Assembly: GCF_003857015.1 (NCBI RefSeq)
Contig: NZ_QGGF01000474.1
Location: forward strand, 1-38,416
From: Micromonospora globispora
GTDB taxonomy: Bacteria > Actinomycetota > Actinomycetes > Mycobacteriales > Micromonosporaceae
Length of the DNA: 38,416 bases
Direction of reading: 5' to 3'
Shown here in pieces: positions 7,357 through 15,661 of the stretch. The notes under the pieces are model-generated. The model was given only the letters and a program-made list of their open reading frames with translations, had not been told where the DNA came from and searched no databases. The position numbers and the translations under genes were made by a program. Positions within the stretch are counted from its first letter, which is position 1, and the number at the start of each line of letters is the position of its first letter.

Positions 7357-8228
7357 TCAGTTGTCGCCGTCGAGGACCTCGCGCAGCTTGCGCGCGAAGG
7401 CCTCGGGTTGGCCGGGGTATCCGAACTCGCCCCCGAGGAAGCCGCCGTGGTGGCTGGGGAACACGCTCGGCCGCTGGCCGAGCAGTTCGGCGGTGGCCAC
7501 GGAGCTGCGCCCGGTGAAACGCCCGCGGACTCCTCGCCCACTGCGATCACGATGCGTGTCGGCGCCGAGGCCAGCGCGTCCAGGTCCGGACGGTAGCTGC
7601 TGACCGCCCAGGACCGATCCGACAGCAGTGGATCATCACGAGAGCCGTCGTCCTCGCTGGGCATCCCGAACTGGCCCGGATCCGGCGCGGGCTGGGCGAA
7701 GTAGTCGTCGTCGAACTCGCCTCGCCACGACGTCATGGCGATGAAGGCCGCCATGCCGGCATTTGACCCCTTGGCCTCGTACGCGTCGCGAACGCCGCCG
7801 CGGGCGCGCTCGGCAGCCCCGGCATCGGGCAGCACCGAGATGAGTGGTGGCTCGTGGGCCACCAGGGTGGTGACATCGTGGGGAAAGGCCGCCACCAGCG
7901 CCAGCGCGGTCACCGCGCCGCCACTGCTGGCGAACATCTCGACCGGTCCAACACCCAGCGCCTCGATAACGGCGTGCACATCGGTGGCCTGGATCGTGGG
8001 GTCATGGTCGACCCGGCCGTCCTTGCGGCTGCTGCGGCCAAGACCGCGCGGGTCATAGGTGACCACGGTGCGGTCGGGGAAATACGACACCAACGTAGCG
8101 AAGCCGCTGGCGTCCATCGGCTGGCCGATCATGAACAGCGGTGGGCGTCCGTCGGCCGTGAGCAGCGGGCCGTGCACGTCATAGACGATGTCGGCCTCGG
8201 CGGTCTCCAGCCTGTGCGTGTTCAGCAT
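7357..8228 (-). pseudogene. Alpha/beta-hydrolase fold protein, frameshifted near its 3' end
   Basis: The frame from ATG 8228 encodes a typical alpha/beta hydrolase: VVTYDPRGLGRS near residue 57, the nucleophile elbow FASSGGAVTA near 98 (Ser100) and a lid region, then RIVIAVGEESAG near 232. Here sense is lost, and the next frame continues as FTGRSSVATAELLGQRP, then VFPSHHGGFLGG with the expected catalytic His, and REVLDGDN before the TGA at 7357. The shift lies around 7517-7523. The reconstructed protein is about 290 residues, the normal family length. All catalytic elements survive across the two frames, so either a recent mutation or a sequencing error broke it. The sequence 5' of it up to 8419 shows no gene. 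Confidence 0.8.
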
Positions 8229-8425
8229 GACAGTGTTGACGCCTCCCGTGGTGAAAACTCACCGGACCCTGCGCCCACGGCACCGGGCCTGGCACCCCAT
8301 CCTTCCCCGACTCCCGCCGCACCAGCCACGGCCGACCAACCGGCGGCGCAGCGCGGAGCGCTCTGCAAGGTTACGCCTCAGGCACCCGCTCATCGACCCG
8401 TCCGGAGCCCGAAACGCGCTGTCAA

Positions 8426-8471
8426 CGACGGCCGAAAACGGACCCCGTGGCGACGGTCGAAAACGGACCCC
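8426..8471. repeat. Paired 21-bp repeats at the IS21 end
   Basis: Two direct copies of CGACGGYCGAAAACGGACCC(C), at 8426-8446 and 8451-8471, differ at one base. Multiple terminal repeats of this kind are characteristic of IS21-family ends, where the transposase binds; TG at 8420 is the likely outer edge. Confidence 0.7.
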
Positions 8472-8490
8472 CTCTGCTGGTTGGTCTTTG

Positions 8491-8961
8491 CTAGTCGTTG
8501 GTCTTGGTGGCCGCGGGGACGCGGCCGAGGTCTCGGTCTTTGAGCCGGTAGCTGTCGCCCTTCCTCGAGATGACTTCGGCGTGGTGGACGAGGCGGTCGA
8601 TCATGGCTGCGGCGACGACGTCGTCGCCGAAGACCTCGCCCCAGCGTCCGAAGGGCTTGTTGGACGTGACGATCAGCGATGCGCGTTCGTAGCGGTTGGA
8701 GACGAGCTGGAAGAACAGGTTCGCCGCTTCGGCTTCAAAGGGGATGTAGCCGACCTCGTCGACGATCAGCAGGGGGATCCGGCCGAGCTTCACGAGTTCG
8801 TCTTGGAGCCGGCCGGCGTGGTGGGCGTCGGCGAGGCGGGACACCCATTGGGCGGCGGTGGCGATCGCAACCCGGTGCCGGGCCTGGCAAGCCCGGATGC
8901 CCAGACCGATGGACAGGTGGGTTTTGCCGGTGCCGGGCGGGCCGAGGAAGACGACGTTCTC
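8491..8961 (-). pseudogene. istB: IstB-like ATP-binding protein, 5' truncated
   Basis: About 157 residues from ENVVFLGPPGTGKTHL (Walker A, GPPGTGKT) through LLIVDEVGYIPF (Walker B) to the C-terminal SRKGDSYRLKDRDLG. The family is usually about 250-260 residues; roughly the first 80-90, the DNA-binding N-terminal part, are missing and replaced by unrelated sequence that keeps the frame open to 9039. IstB is the AAA+ helper that activates the IstA transposase, so without IstA and the N-terminus this copy should be inactive. Confidence 0.85.
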
Positions 8962-9029
8962 CATCCGAGGCCACGAAAACGTTTGACAGTGTCTCGTGAA
9001 GTCCCATCGCTTTGAGGGAGCGGTGATTA

Positions 9030-9832
9030 CCTCACCCACGCTGAATACGTGCGCTGTGCCAGCCTCGTTACCAATGGCGACATGGATTGCCTACGCCCCG
9101 GCCCCTTACGCCCCGGCGCCGCCGACCTTGGCTGGAAGCTCGCCGCGGCCATCACCGGTTGGGCTGGCCCGGAGCTACTCGACTCGTATGAAACCGAACG
9201 CCGTCCGATGGCCCAACGCGCCATCGCCGAGGCCGAGCGGAACATGAAGGTACTCCCCCTGATCTCGTCCAACCCGAGCTCGATGACGACGGACCCGCCG
9301 GCCAGCGAGCGCGCGCAAACGCGGCCGCCGCAATGCGACGGTCCAAGACCGCCGAGATGAACACGCTGGGATTCGTCCTCGGCACGCGCTACCGCGAGTC
9401 GCCCCTCGTCATCGACGACGACGGGCCCGCACCCGAGTCCACCACGTCGCACTACCAGCCCTCGGCTGCGCCGGGCGCCCGGCTCCCCCACCTGTGGCTG
9501 GGACCCGGTCGCTCGCTCTTCGACGAACTTGGCCCCGGATTCACCCTCATCGAGCTGGGAAGTCCGGCGGGCCCGGGATGGGAGACCGCAGCCTGGGAAC
9601 GAGGCATGCCCCTGACCCGGTGCACCTACACCGCCCTGACCTGCGCGACATCGTCGGCGCCGACCTCCTCCTCGTGCGGCCCGACCGACACGTCGCCTGG
9701 CGGGGCACCGGCGAGGGCGTCGACGTCGCGACGCTCCTCGATCAAGTGCGGGGTTGCCCGCGCCCCACCACCTCCGGCTACGGTCGCACGCCTGACTCGT
9801 CCACCGCGCTGCAAGCACTGGCGGCATGGTGA
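9030..9832 (+). pseudogene. FAD-dependent aromatic-type monooxygenase remnant
   Basis: Three frames in succession carry the C-terminal half of a PHBH/RdmE-like flavin monooxygenase: DLGWKLAAAITGWAGPELLD and SYETERRPMAQRAIAEAE near 9130-9240, then (after a shift near 9275) KTAEMNTLGFVLGTRY and LPHLWLGPGRSLFDELGPGF, then (after a shift near 9605) DLRDIVGADLLLVRPDRHVA and a stop at 9832. The N-terminal FAD-binding GxGxxG region is absent and the usual GDAAH block is scrambled. The gene was truncated at the junction with the IS21 remnant and has since drifted. Not functional as read. Confidence 0.75.
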
Positions 9833-9981
9833 TCATGCCCGCACCGTACGGATTTGTAATGCCCAGAGGCCATTCGTGACGCGGCGACGACCGATCCTCG
9901 GCGTGGTCGACGAGCACAAACAGCCTAATCAAACGGCAGGTCGAGTCCGGGCACGGCCAAGCGGCCGTGCCCGGGGTCGGG

Positions 9982-11175
9982 TCAGGCGTCGAGCCGCTCG
10001 ATGACCGTCGCGTTGGCGGTGCCGCCCGCCTCGCACATGGTCTGCAGGCCGTACCGGCCGCCGGTGCGTTCTAGGACGTGCAGCAGGGTGGTGGCGAGCC
10101 GGGCGCCGCTGGCCCCGAGCGGGTGGCCGATGGCGATCGCGCCGCCGTCGACGTTCACCCGGATCGGGTCGGCGCCGGTCTCGGCGAGCCAGGCCAGCAC
10201 GACGGAGGAGAAGGCCTCGTTGACCTCGAACGCGTCGATGTCGTCCATGGTGAGGCCGGCCCGGGCGAGCACCTTGGCGGTGGCCGGGATGATGCCGGTC
10301 AGCATGTAGATCGGGTCGTCGCCGACGACGGTCGCGGTGTGGATCCGGGCTCGGGGGCGCGAGCCGCGCCGCCGGGCGGTGTCGCTGGTGGTGAGCAGGA
10401 GCGCGGCCGAGCCGTCGTTGAGTGGGCTGGAGTTGCCGGCGGTGACCCTCCAGTCGATCTCGCCGAAGCGCGCGGTCCAGTGGTCGGCGGCGAAGGAGGC
10501 GGGCAGTTCGGCGAGCCGCGCCACCGTGGTGCCGGGCCGGATGGTCTCGTCCATGGCCAGGTCGACGCCGGGCAGCGGTGCGACCTGGGCGGCGAACCGC
10601 CCCTGCCGCCAGGCGGCGGCGGCGCGGTGGTGGCTGGTGGCGGCGTACTCGTCGAGTTGGGTGCGGGAGAGCCCCCACTTGCGGGCGATCAGTTCGGCGC
10701 TGACGCCCTGCGGGATGAGCCCGCCGGGGTAGCGCGCGGCGACCGCCGGGCCGGTGAAGTCGGTGCGGACGCCGTTCACGACGGCCGCGCTGCCGATCGG
10801 CACCCGGCTCATCGACTCGACTCCGGAGGCGATGACGATGTCGTACGCCCCGGCGACCAGGCCCTGGGCGGCGAAGCTCAGCGCCTGCTGGCTGCTGCCG
10901 CACTGGCGGTCCACGGTCACCCCGGGCACCGACTCGGGGAAGCCGGCGGCGATGGCGGCGAGCCGGGTGCTGTTGGTGCTCTGCTCGCCGACCTGGCCGA
11001 CGACGCCGCCGATCACGTCGTCGACGTCGCCCGGGTCGAGGCCCGGCACCCGGGCGACGAGGCTGCGCAGCGCGTGCGCGTGCAGGTCGACGGGGTGGAC
11101 GTCCAGGTACGCCCCGCCCCGCTTCGCCTTGCCCACCGGTGTCCGTACCGCCTCCACGATGACCGCGTCGCGCAT
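9982..11175 (-). CDS. Thiolase family protein (acetyl-CoA acyltransferase, FadA6-like)
   Basis: A 397-residue thiolase with the acyl-accepting Cys92 in DRQCGSSQQA, NEAF near residue 318, GHPLGASG near 347 and the second catalytic Cys in TMCEAGG near 378. The MCEAGGTAN ending resembles FadA6-like actinobacterial thiolases (MCEGGGQAN) rather than biosynthetic acetoacetyl-CoA thiolases, suggesting a beta-oxidation or catabolic role, cleaving 3-ketoacyl-CoA with CoA. Start ATG 11175 is supported by AGGAGG six bases upstream; a longer open frame to 11364 runs through the operators and is not coding. It is divergent from a TetR gene with palindromic operators in the shared 142-bp gap, so it is very likely repressed by that regulator and induced by an acyl-CoA or related ligand. 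Confidence 0.9.
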   Translation of the reverse strand: MRDAVIVEAVRTPVGKAKRGGAYLDVHPVDLHAHALRSLVARVPGLDPGDVDDVIGGVVGQVGEQSTNSTRLAAIAAGFPESVPGVTVDRQCGSSQQALSFAAQGLVAGAYDIVIASGVESMSRVPIGSAAVVNGVRTDFTGPAVAARYPGGLIPQGVSAELIARKWGLSRTQLDEYAATSHHRAAAAWRQGRFAAQVAPLPGVDLAMDETIRPGTTVARLAELPASFAADHWTARFGEIDWRVTAGNSSPLNDGSAALLLTTSDTARRRGSRPRARIHTATVVGDDPIYMLTGIIPATAKVLARAGLTMDDIDAFEVNEAFSSVVLAWLAETGADPIRVNVDGGAIAIGHPLGASGARLATTLLHVLERTGGRYGLQTMCEAGGTANATVIERLDA

Positions 11176-11196
11176 CGCTGCCTCCTGCGAGTTGAA

Positions 11197-11214
11197 CCGG
11201 ACCGATCGGTCCGG
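11197..11214. promoter_or_regulatory. Palindromic TetR operator, thiolase-proximal
   Basis: A perfect 18-bp palindrome, CCGGACCGATCGGTCCGG, 22 bp upstream of the thiolase start. The same core recurs at 11266. An imperfect third copy, GGACCGAGTGGTCC (11214-11227), follows directly. Confidence 0.8.
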
Positions 11215-11265
11215 GACCGAGTGGTCCGATCCTGCGCCGCCGTTCACACGCCGGTCAATCGCTGG

Positions 11266-11281
11266 CGGACCGATCGGTCCG
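11266..11281. promoter_or_regulatory. Palindromic TetR operator, tetR-proximal
   Basis: A perfect 16-bp palindrome, CGGACCGATCGGTCCG, identical to the core of the site at 11197 and 37 bp upstream of the tetR start. It implies autorepression. Confidence 0.8.
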
Positions 11282-11317
11282 TTATCCTCGCCACAGCAAC
11301 CGGAAGGAAGGAGCCGC

Positions 11318-11899
11318 ATGGCGCGTACCGCCACGCCCGGCAGCCGGGAGAAGATCCTGTGCACCGCCGGCGGCCTGTTCTACCGGCACGGCGTCCGCGC
11401 GGTCGGGATGAACCAGGTCATCGACGCGGTCGGCTGCGGCAAGAACCTGCTCTACACCCACTTCCCCAGCAAGGACGATCTGGTGGCCGCGTACCTGCGG
11501 GCCTGCCGGCGGGAGCGGGATCGGTCCTCGGCTGCCTTCACTGAGCAGGTGCCCGGCGACGATCCGGCCGCACGGTTGCGCGCGCTGGTCGGGGAGATCG
11601 CTGCCACCGCCACCCGGCCCGACTTCCGGGGGTGTGCCTTCCGCCTCTACCTGACCGAGTTCCCGGAGGACGAGGGGGAGCCGGCCCGGGTGGCTCGGGA
11701 CTACCTGCGCGACACCCGCGCCGAGATCGACGGCCTGGTGGCCCGGCTCGACGTGAGCGACCCTGGCCAGCTCGCCGACCGGATCTGGCTCATCGTGGAA
11801 GGGCTGTACGCGAGCGCCGCCCGGCCCGGCACCGCCGCCGCGGCCGCCACCGCGACCCGTCTCGTCGAGGACCTCCTCGCCGACGCCACGCCAAACTAA
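11318..11899 (+). CDS. TetR/AcrR family transcriptional regulator
   Basis: A 193-residue regulator. The N-terminal HTH reads REKILCTAGGLFYRHGVRAV, then MNQVIDAVGCGKNLLYTHFPSKDDLV, a standard TetR recognition region at residues 10-55. The C-terminal ligand domain includes CAFRLYLTEFPEDEG and a final WLIVEGLYASA helix. Start ATG 11318 follows AAGGAAGGAG. It is divergent from the thiolase gene and flanked by two identical palindromes that should be its own operators. The ligand is unknown; a thiolase target suggests an acyl-CoA intermediate. Confidence 0.9.
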   Translation: MARTATPGSREKILCTAGGLFYRHGVRAVGMNQVIDAVGCGKNLLYTHFPSKDDLVAAYLRACRRERDRSSAAFTEQVPGDDPAARLRALVGEIAATATRPDFRGCAFRLYLTEFPEDEGEPARVARDYLRDTRAEIDGLVARLDVSDPGQLADRIWLIVEGLYASAARPGTAAAAATATRLVEDLLADATPN

Positions 11900-11903
11900 G
11901 GTC

Positions 11904-11939
11904 GGTACGGAGAAGCCGGACGGCGAGAAAATCCGTACC
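11904..11939 (+). terminator. Hairpin after tetR
   Basis: GGTACGGA pairs perfectly with TCCGTACC across a 20-nt loop that itself contains GCCG/CGGC. It begins 5 bp after the stop codon. There is no T tract, so termination is only probable. Confidence 0.45.
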
Positions 11940-12036
11940 TTGCCCGATGTTCAGGCGGCCGCAGGGTTCTTACCGTGTTCGGTATCCGCTGGTGGGCAGC
12001 GGAGCACCCAAGGAACGGATGTCCAAAGGAGCCGCT

Positions 12037-12795
12037 ATGCCTGCCCCCGCGACCGGCATGGTCGGGTTGCTGCTCGGCTTGGCGCTGCTGGCCGGCTGCA
12101 CCTCGAACACCACCCCGGACACCGCCGCCTCCGCGAACACCTCCGTGAGCGCGAGCACCGAACCCAGCACGGACGCCAGCCCCAGCGTCGAACCGTCCAC
12201 GCCCGCGGCCAGCCCGACCGGCGGCGGCTGCCAGATGAGCGGCAAGGCCACCGGCGGCAGCGGCGTGCCGCTACAGTTCATGAAGGCATGGTTGTCCTGC
12301 GACACCGACACCTTGCACAGCGTCCTGTCGGACGCCGCGTACACGCAGGTCACGCGGATCGGCGTACCGCATCTGGACATGACCTGGAAATTGACGGTCT
12401 GCGAGGGCGCCGCCGGGTCGACCTACTGTACCTACCGCAACAAGCTCGGCTCCGACCTGATCCTACGCCTGCGCAACGACCTGACCACGCACTCGATCAT
12501 CGAAGTGAAGCTCGACCCGACCGTGTTCCACACCGACCCGGAAAAGTACGCCCGGGAGTTCCTCGACGCCTTCGTCAACCACAACAAGCCTCGTTTGCTG
12601 GCGCTGAGCTCGCAGGCCGTCGTGGACAGCGTCGTGGTGCCCGCCCCGCCGCCCGGGTACGACCTCACCTTGAGCCCCGAGCCGCACTGGGTCTACAGCG
12701 CGCACTTCACGTCGACGGGCGAATACTGGATCGTGACGATCCACGGCCCGCTAGGAAAGGCTCACGGCGTCACCGCCTTCGGCAACGCCGGCTGA
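12037..12795 (+). CDS. Putative lipoprotein of unknown function with two related domains
   Basis: A 252-residue product with a lipoprotein signal: hydrophobic segment MVGLLLGLALLAGC with lipobox LAGC (Cys21), followed by a Ser/Thr/Pro-rich linker to about residue 65. The rest seems to hold two copies of one fold: PLQFMKAWLSCDTDTLHSVL then TYCTYRNKLGSD in the first, and AREFLDAFVNHNKPRLLALS then VYSAHFTSTGEYWIVTI in the second. I do not recognise the family; the helix-then-strand pattern is compatible with NTF2-like domains. Start ATG 12037 follows AAAGGAG. It should sit on the outer face of the membrane. No partner genes are adjacent. Confidence 0.75.
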   Translation: MPAPATGMVGLLLGLALLAGCTSNTTPDTAASANTSVSASTEPSTDASPSVEPSTPAASPTGGGCQMSGKATGGSGVPLQFMKAWLSCDTDTLHSVLSDAAYTQVTRIGVPHLDMTWKLTVCEGAAGSTYCTYRNKLGSDLILRLRNDLTTHSIIEVKLDPTVFHTDPEKYAREFLDAFVNHNKPRLLALSSQAVVDSVVVPAPPPGYDLTLSPEPHWVYSAHFTSTGEYWIVTIHGPLGKAHGVTAFGNAG

Positions 12796-12956
12796 CTCCG
12801 GTCCGCTCGGCCCGATCATCGGCGGCCCGCTGGCTTCCGGCTGGCCGGCCGCAGCGCCCACCGGGCTTCGTTCCAGTGGGACCGCGCGCTACAAGACCGG
12901 ATCGTCCGTACCCTCGTCGCGATGTCGCCCGTGCTCGACGGGCCGCGCCGGCTGCG

Positions 12957-13028
12957 CCGGAGAATGCCGAGCTGAAGCGGGCCAATGAGATCCTCAAGGC
13001 CGCCTCGGCTTTTTTCGGGGTCTACTGA
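12957..13028 (+). pseudogene. IS3-family OrfA C-terminal scrap
   Basis: About 23 codons reading ENAELKRANEILKAASAFF, the conserved leucine-zipper end of IS3-type OrfA. It is followed by GCTTTTTTCGG, which looks like the slippery site where IS3 elements shift into OrfB, then a stop. No OrfB sequence follows. Confidence 0.7.
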
Positions 13029-13047
13029 CGTTCTCGTGGGTCAGGCC

Positions 13048-13320
13048 TCATGATCGTCCGGGGAGTGCTGGGCAGAGGCCGCCTCGTCGGAGGTTGGCCA
13101 TGGTGATCAGCGCTGTGCCGCTGCGGTAGCCGTCGGTTGGCGGGTCAGCACCCGTAGGTGCAGTTGTTGGCTTCGATGCGGGCGTTGGACAGTCCACTGA
13201 CCAGGTGATAGGGGTCCAGGCAGTAGGTCGCCTGCGGTGCCCGCGCGGCGACCACGTCGGCGATCCACCCGGCGGCGTCGGCGAACACGTGGGTGAGCGC
13301 GCTTGCCGTCGTGGACGCAT
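13048..13320 (-). pseudogene. ISL3-type transposase remnant
   Basis: Minus-strand frames read FADAAGWIADVVAARAPQAT, YCLDPYHLV, then GLSNARIEANN and (after a shift) LRVLTRQ, then GYRSGTALITMANLRRGG. These are pieces of an ISL3-type DDE transposase (ADGAGWI..VDPFHVV and LSNARIEALNTKIRLI in intact relatives), with the long central part deleted between DPYH and SNARIEA. Confidence 0.65.
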
Positions 13321-13389
13321 CCGCATCGTTTGCCGACGGCTCCGTCAGCCATTATCGGTCCTTTCGTCAGTGCCGCCCCGCGTGTGCTG

Positions 13390-13825
13390 GCCGGGGCGGG
13401 CATCGGATTGGTCGGTGGTGATCGACGAGTGCACCGTTCGTTCATCCACCGCCACGCGGACCTGCACGCCGCGGTTGTAGCCGCAGCCGACCCGCCAGCC
13501 GCCGGTACCGAACCCGGCCAAGCCACGACGACCGTCAGCCGCCGCTCCCTGCTCGCCGACAACGCCAACCTGCACGAACACGCCGCAGACTGCAGCGGCC
13601 CATCAACGACCTCGAAACCCGCCTGTCCGAGCTGCTCGGCGCCCACGCCGCCGACTGCAGCGGCCTCTTAGCCCACTCGACACCACAGACGTTCAGGCAG
13701 AGCTTCACGACCAGCGCCAGCGGGTGCTCGACCTGCAAGGCATCCTCGAGGAACGTGACGAGGAACTTGCCGCCGCCCGCGAAACCCACCGTCGCCTCAT
13801 GGCCGAGTTCAACCGCGGGAGGTAG
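13390..13825 (+). pseudogene. DUF6262-like (integrase companion) remnant, several frameshifts
   Basis: Reading across frames gives HRSFIHRHADLHAAVVAAA, then SLLADNANLHEHAA, INDLETRLSELLGAHAA, and finally LDTTDVQAELHDQRQRVLDL, QGILEERDEELAAARE and THRRLMAEFNRGR before the stop at 13823. An HTH-like block (GVHRSFIH...LHAAV, compare GVSRSWLYTQPDLR) followed by long coiled coil resembles DUF6262 proteins encoded next to tyrosine integrases of Tn554-like elements. At least two shifts break it. No integrase remains. The following 150 bp show nothing. Confidence 0.5.
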
Positions 13826-13982
13826 CCAGGGCAAGCACCGCCAACGCTGGTTCTGGCGTCATCTCCACGCCGCAGGCACGACCGCCACGGTCGTCGGCGG
13901 CAACGGCTCCCGCCGACGACCCCGTGCTGCATTCGCCGACAGGACCGGTCGTCATTGTCATGACCGGCATGAACGGCTTCGA

Positions 13983-15191
13983 CTACGACGACCGACGGTG
14001 AGCCCGCGACTCGAGGTAGGCACGTTCCGGGATGCTGAGGGTCCGCCGCGCGGCCAGCTCGTACTCGGCTCGCGCGCCGGCCGCGTCGCCGGTCAGGTCG
14101 AGTAGGTGGGCCCGGACCGCGTGCAACCGGTGGTGGCCGGCGAGTACCGGCTCGCCCGCGGCGGTGTCAAGCGCGCGCAGCCCCGCCCGTAGGCCATCCA
14201 CCATCGACAGTGCGACGATACGGCCGAGCGTGACCATCGGCCCGGGCGCGACGTGGTGCAGTAGGTCGTAGAGGACGAGGATCTGCGGCCAGTCGGTCTC
14301 GGCCGCCGTGGCCGCCTCGTCGTGCACGGCGGCGATCGCGGCCTGCAGCTGGAACGGCCCCGGCTCGGCCGTGGCCAGGGCCCGGGTGACGAGGGCGGTC
14401 CCCTCGTTGATGGCGGCCCTGTCCCATCGGGTGCGGTCCTGCTCCGCCAGCGGGATGAGCGCGCCGTCGCTGTCGGTACGGGCCGGCTGGCGGGCATCGG
14501 TGAGCAGCATGAGCGCGAGCAGTCCGGCGACCTCTCCGTCATGGGGCCGGAGTGCGTGCAGCTGCCGGGTCAGGCGGATCGCCTCGACGCTGAGCTGGAC
14601 CCGTTGCAGGGTAGGCCCGGAGCTGGCGGTGTAGCCCTCGTTGAAGATGAGGTACAGGACATGCCGGACGGCGACCATCCGGTCGGCCAGCTCCGCCGCT
14701 GGCTGCAGGGTGAACTGTGTTCCTTTGAGACGCTGCTTCGCGCGGCTGATCCGTTGGCCCACGGTCGCCTCTGGGACCAGCAGCGCGCGGGCGATCTCCG
14801 CTGTGGTGAGGCCGCCCACGGCCCGCAGCGTCAGCGCGACCTGCGATACCGGGGTAAGGGCCGGATGGCAGCACAGCAGCAGCAGGGTGAGCGTATCGTC
14901 CTCCGCCGGGGCCGGCGGGGCGGCCGGCGGCTCGAGCTGTGCGGCGTTCGTCTCGCGTCGGCGCCGGGCGGTCTCGCTGCGCCACATCTCGGTCCACCGC
15001 CGGGAAGCGACAGTGACCAGCCAGCCGGTGGGGTTGGCCGGCACCCCGTCGGACGGCCACTGCTGGGCGGCCGACAGCAGCGCTTCCTGGACGGCGTCCT
15101 CGCACTGGTCGAACTCGCCGAACCGCCGTACGAGCACGCCGAGGACCCGCGGGGTGAGCTCCCGCAGAAGGCCCGGGATGGCCGCCGTCAC
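13983..15191 (-). CDS. RNA polymerase sigma factor, ECF42 type (sigma-70 with C-terminal DUF6596)
   Basis: A 402-residue sigma factor. Region 2 is RRFGEFDQCEDAVQEALLSA near residue 22; region 4 is LTTAEIARALLVPEATVGQRISRAKQRL near 140. A long C-terminal extension starts RHVLYLIFNEGYTAS and continues into TPR-like helices, the hallmark of ECF42 sigma factors, which lack an anti-sigma factor and depend on this extension. Start is GTG 15191, overlapping the TGA of the DGPF gene upstream (the bases read GTGA), so the two are translationally coupled. The fused longer frame to 15296 is antisense to nothing useful and overlaps the upstream gene. Likely targets include its own operon. Confidence 0.9.
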   Translation of the reverse strand: MTAAIPGLLRELTPRVLGVLVRRFGEFDQCEDAVQEALLSAAQQWPSDGVPANPTGWLVTVASRRWTEMWRSETARRRRETNAAQLEPPAAPPAPAEDDTLTLLLLCCHPALTPVSQVALTLRAVGGLTTAEIARALLVPEATVGQRISRAKQRLKGTQFTLQPAAELADRMVAVRHVLYLIFNEGYTASSGPTLQRVQLSVEAIRLTRQLHALRPHDGEVAGLLALMLLTDARQPARTDSDGALIPLAEQDRTRWDRAAINEGTALVTRALATAEPGPFQLQAAIAAVHDEAATAAETDWPQILVLYDLLHHVAPGPMVTLGRIVALSMVDGLRAGLRALDTAAGEPVLAGHHRLHAVRAHLLDLTGDAAGARAEYELAARRTLSIPERAYLESRAHRRSS

Positions 15192-15559
15192 ATGTCTACG
15201 CTGATGTGGTCGAGGACGGGGCGCACCTCGATCTCGACGAAGTCGGCCTCGGGAATGCGGGCGGCGTACTGGACGGCCCGGTCGATGCTGTCGCACTCGA
15301 TCAGGTAGAAGCCGGCCAAGTGCTCTTTGACCTCGGCGAACGGCCCGTCACTGGCAATCACCTCGCCGTCGCGCACGCTGACCCGCTTGGCCATCGACGG
15401 GTCGGCTAGCGCCTCCGACACGATCAACTCCCCGGATTGGACCAGGTCCTCGGTAAGCGCCGCGTAGACAGCCAGCCCCTCGGCGCGCTGCTCGGGGGGC
15501 ATGCTCGCCCAGACCTCGCGGGCCTTCGGGTTGTGTCGGATCAGGATCACGTACTTCAT
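15188..15559 (-). CDS. YCII/DGPF domain protein, ECF42 partner
   Basis: A 123-residue protein starting MKYVILIRHNP, with the defining DGPFAEVKEHLAGFYLIE block near residues 71-88 and the closing EIEVRPVLD. DGPF proteins are encoded almost always beside ECF42 sigma factors; their biochemical role is unknown, though the YCII fold (ferredoxin-like dimer) may bind a small ligand. ATG 15559 follows GAGGAGG. It overlaps the sigma gene by 4 bases and is the first gene of the pair. Confidence 0.9.
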   Translation of the reverse strand: MKYVILIRHNPKAREVWASMPPEQRAEGLAVYAALTEDLVQSGELIVSEALADPSMAKRVSVRDGEVIASDGPFAEVKEHLAGFYLIECDSIDRAVQYAARIPEADFVEIEVRPVLDHISVDM

Positions 15560-15661
15560 GGGTGCCTCCTCGGTTGTCCAGATGTCGAAACCGGCCGCCC
15601 AGCTTCTACATACCGTATGAGTGGCGTCCGACGGGGACGCCGGTACAGAGGAGGATCTCCG

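Larger units (their letters stand above)
8420..8961 (-). mobile_element. IS21-family element remnant (istB end only)
   Basis: Only the distal part of an IS21-type element remains: the 3' two-thirds of istB and the adjoining end with two direct repeats. istA, the start of istB and the other end are missing. The junction with unrelated DNA is near 8961, where a decayed monooxygenase begins on the other strand. Confidence 0.75.

Noticed and set aside
10078..11544. A 488-codon plus-strand frame across the thiolase and tetR start
   Set aside because: Antisense to the thiolase and out of frame with tetR; contains no recognisable domain.
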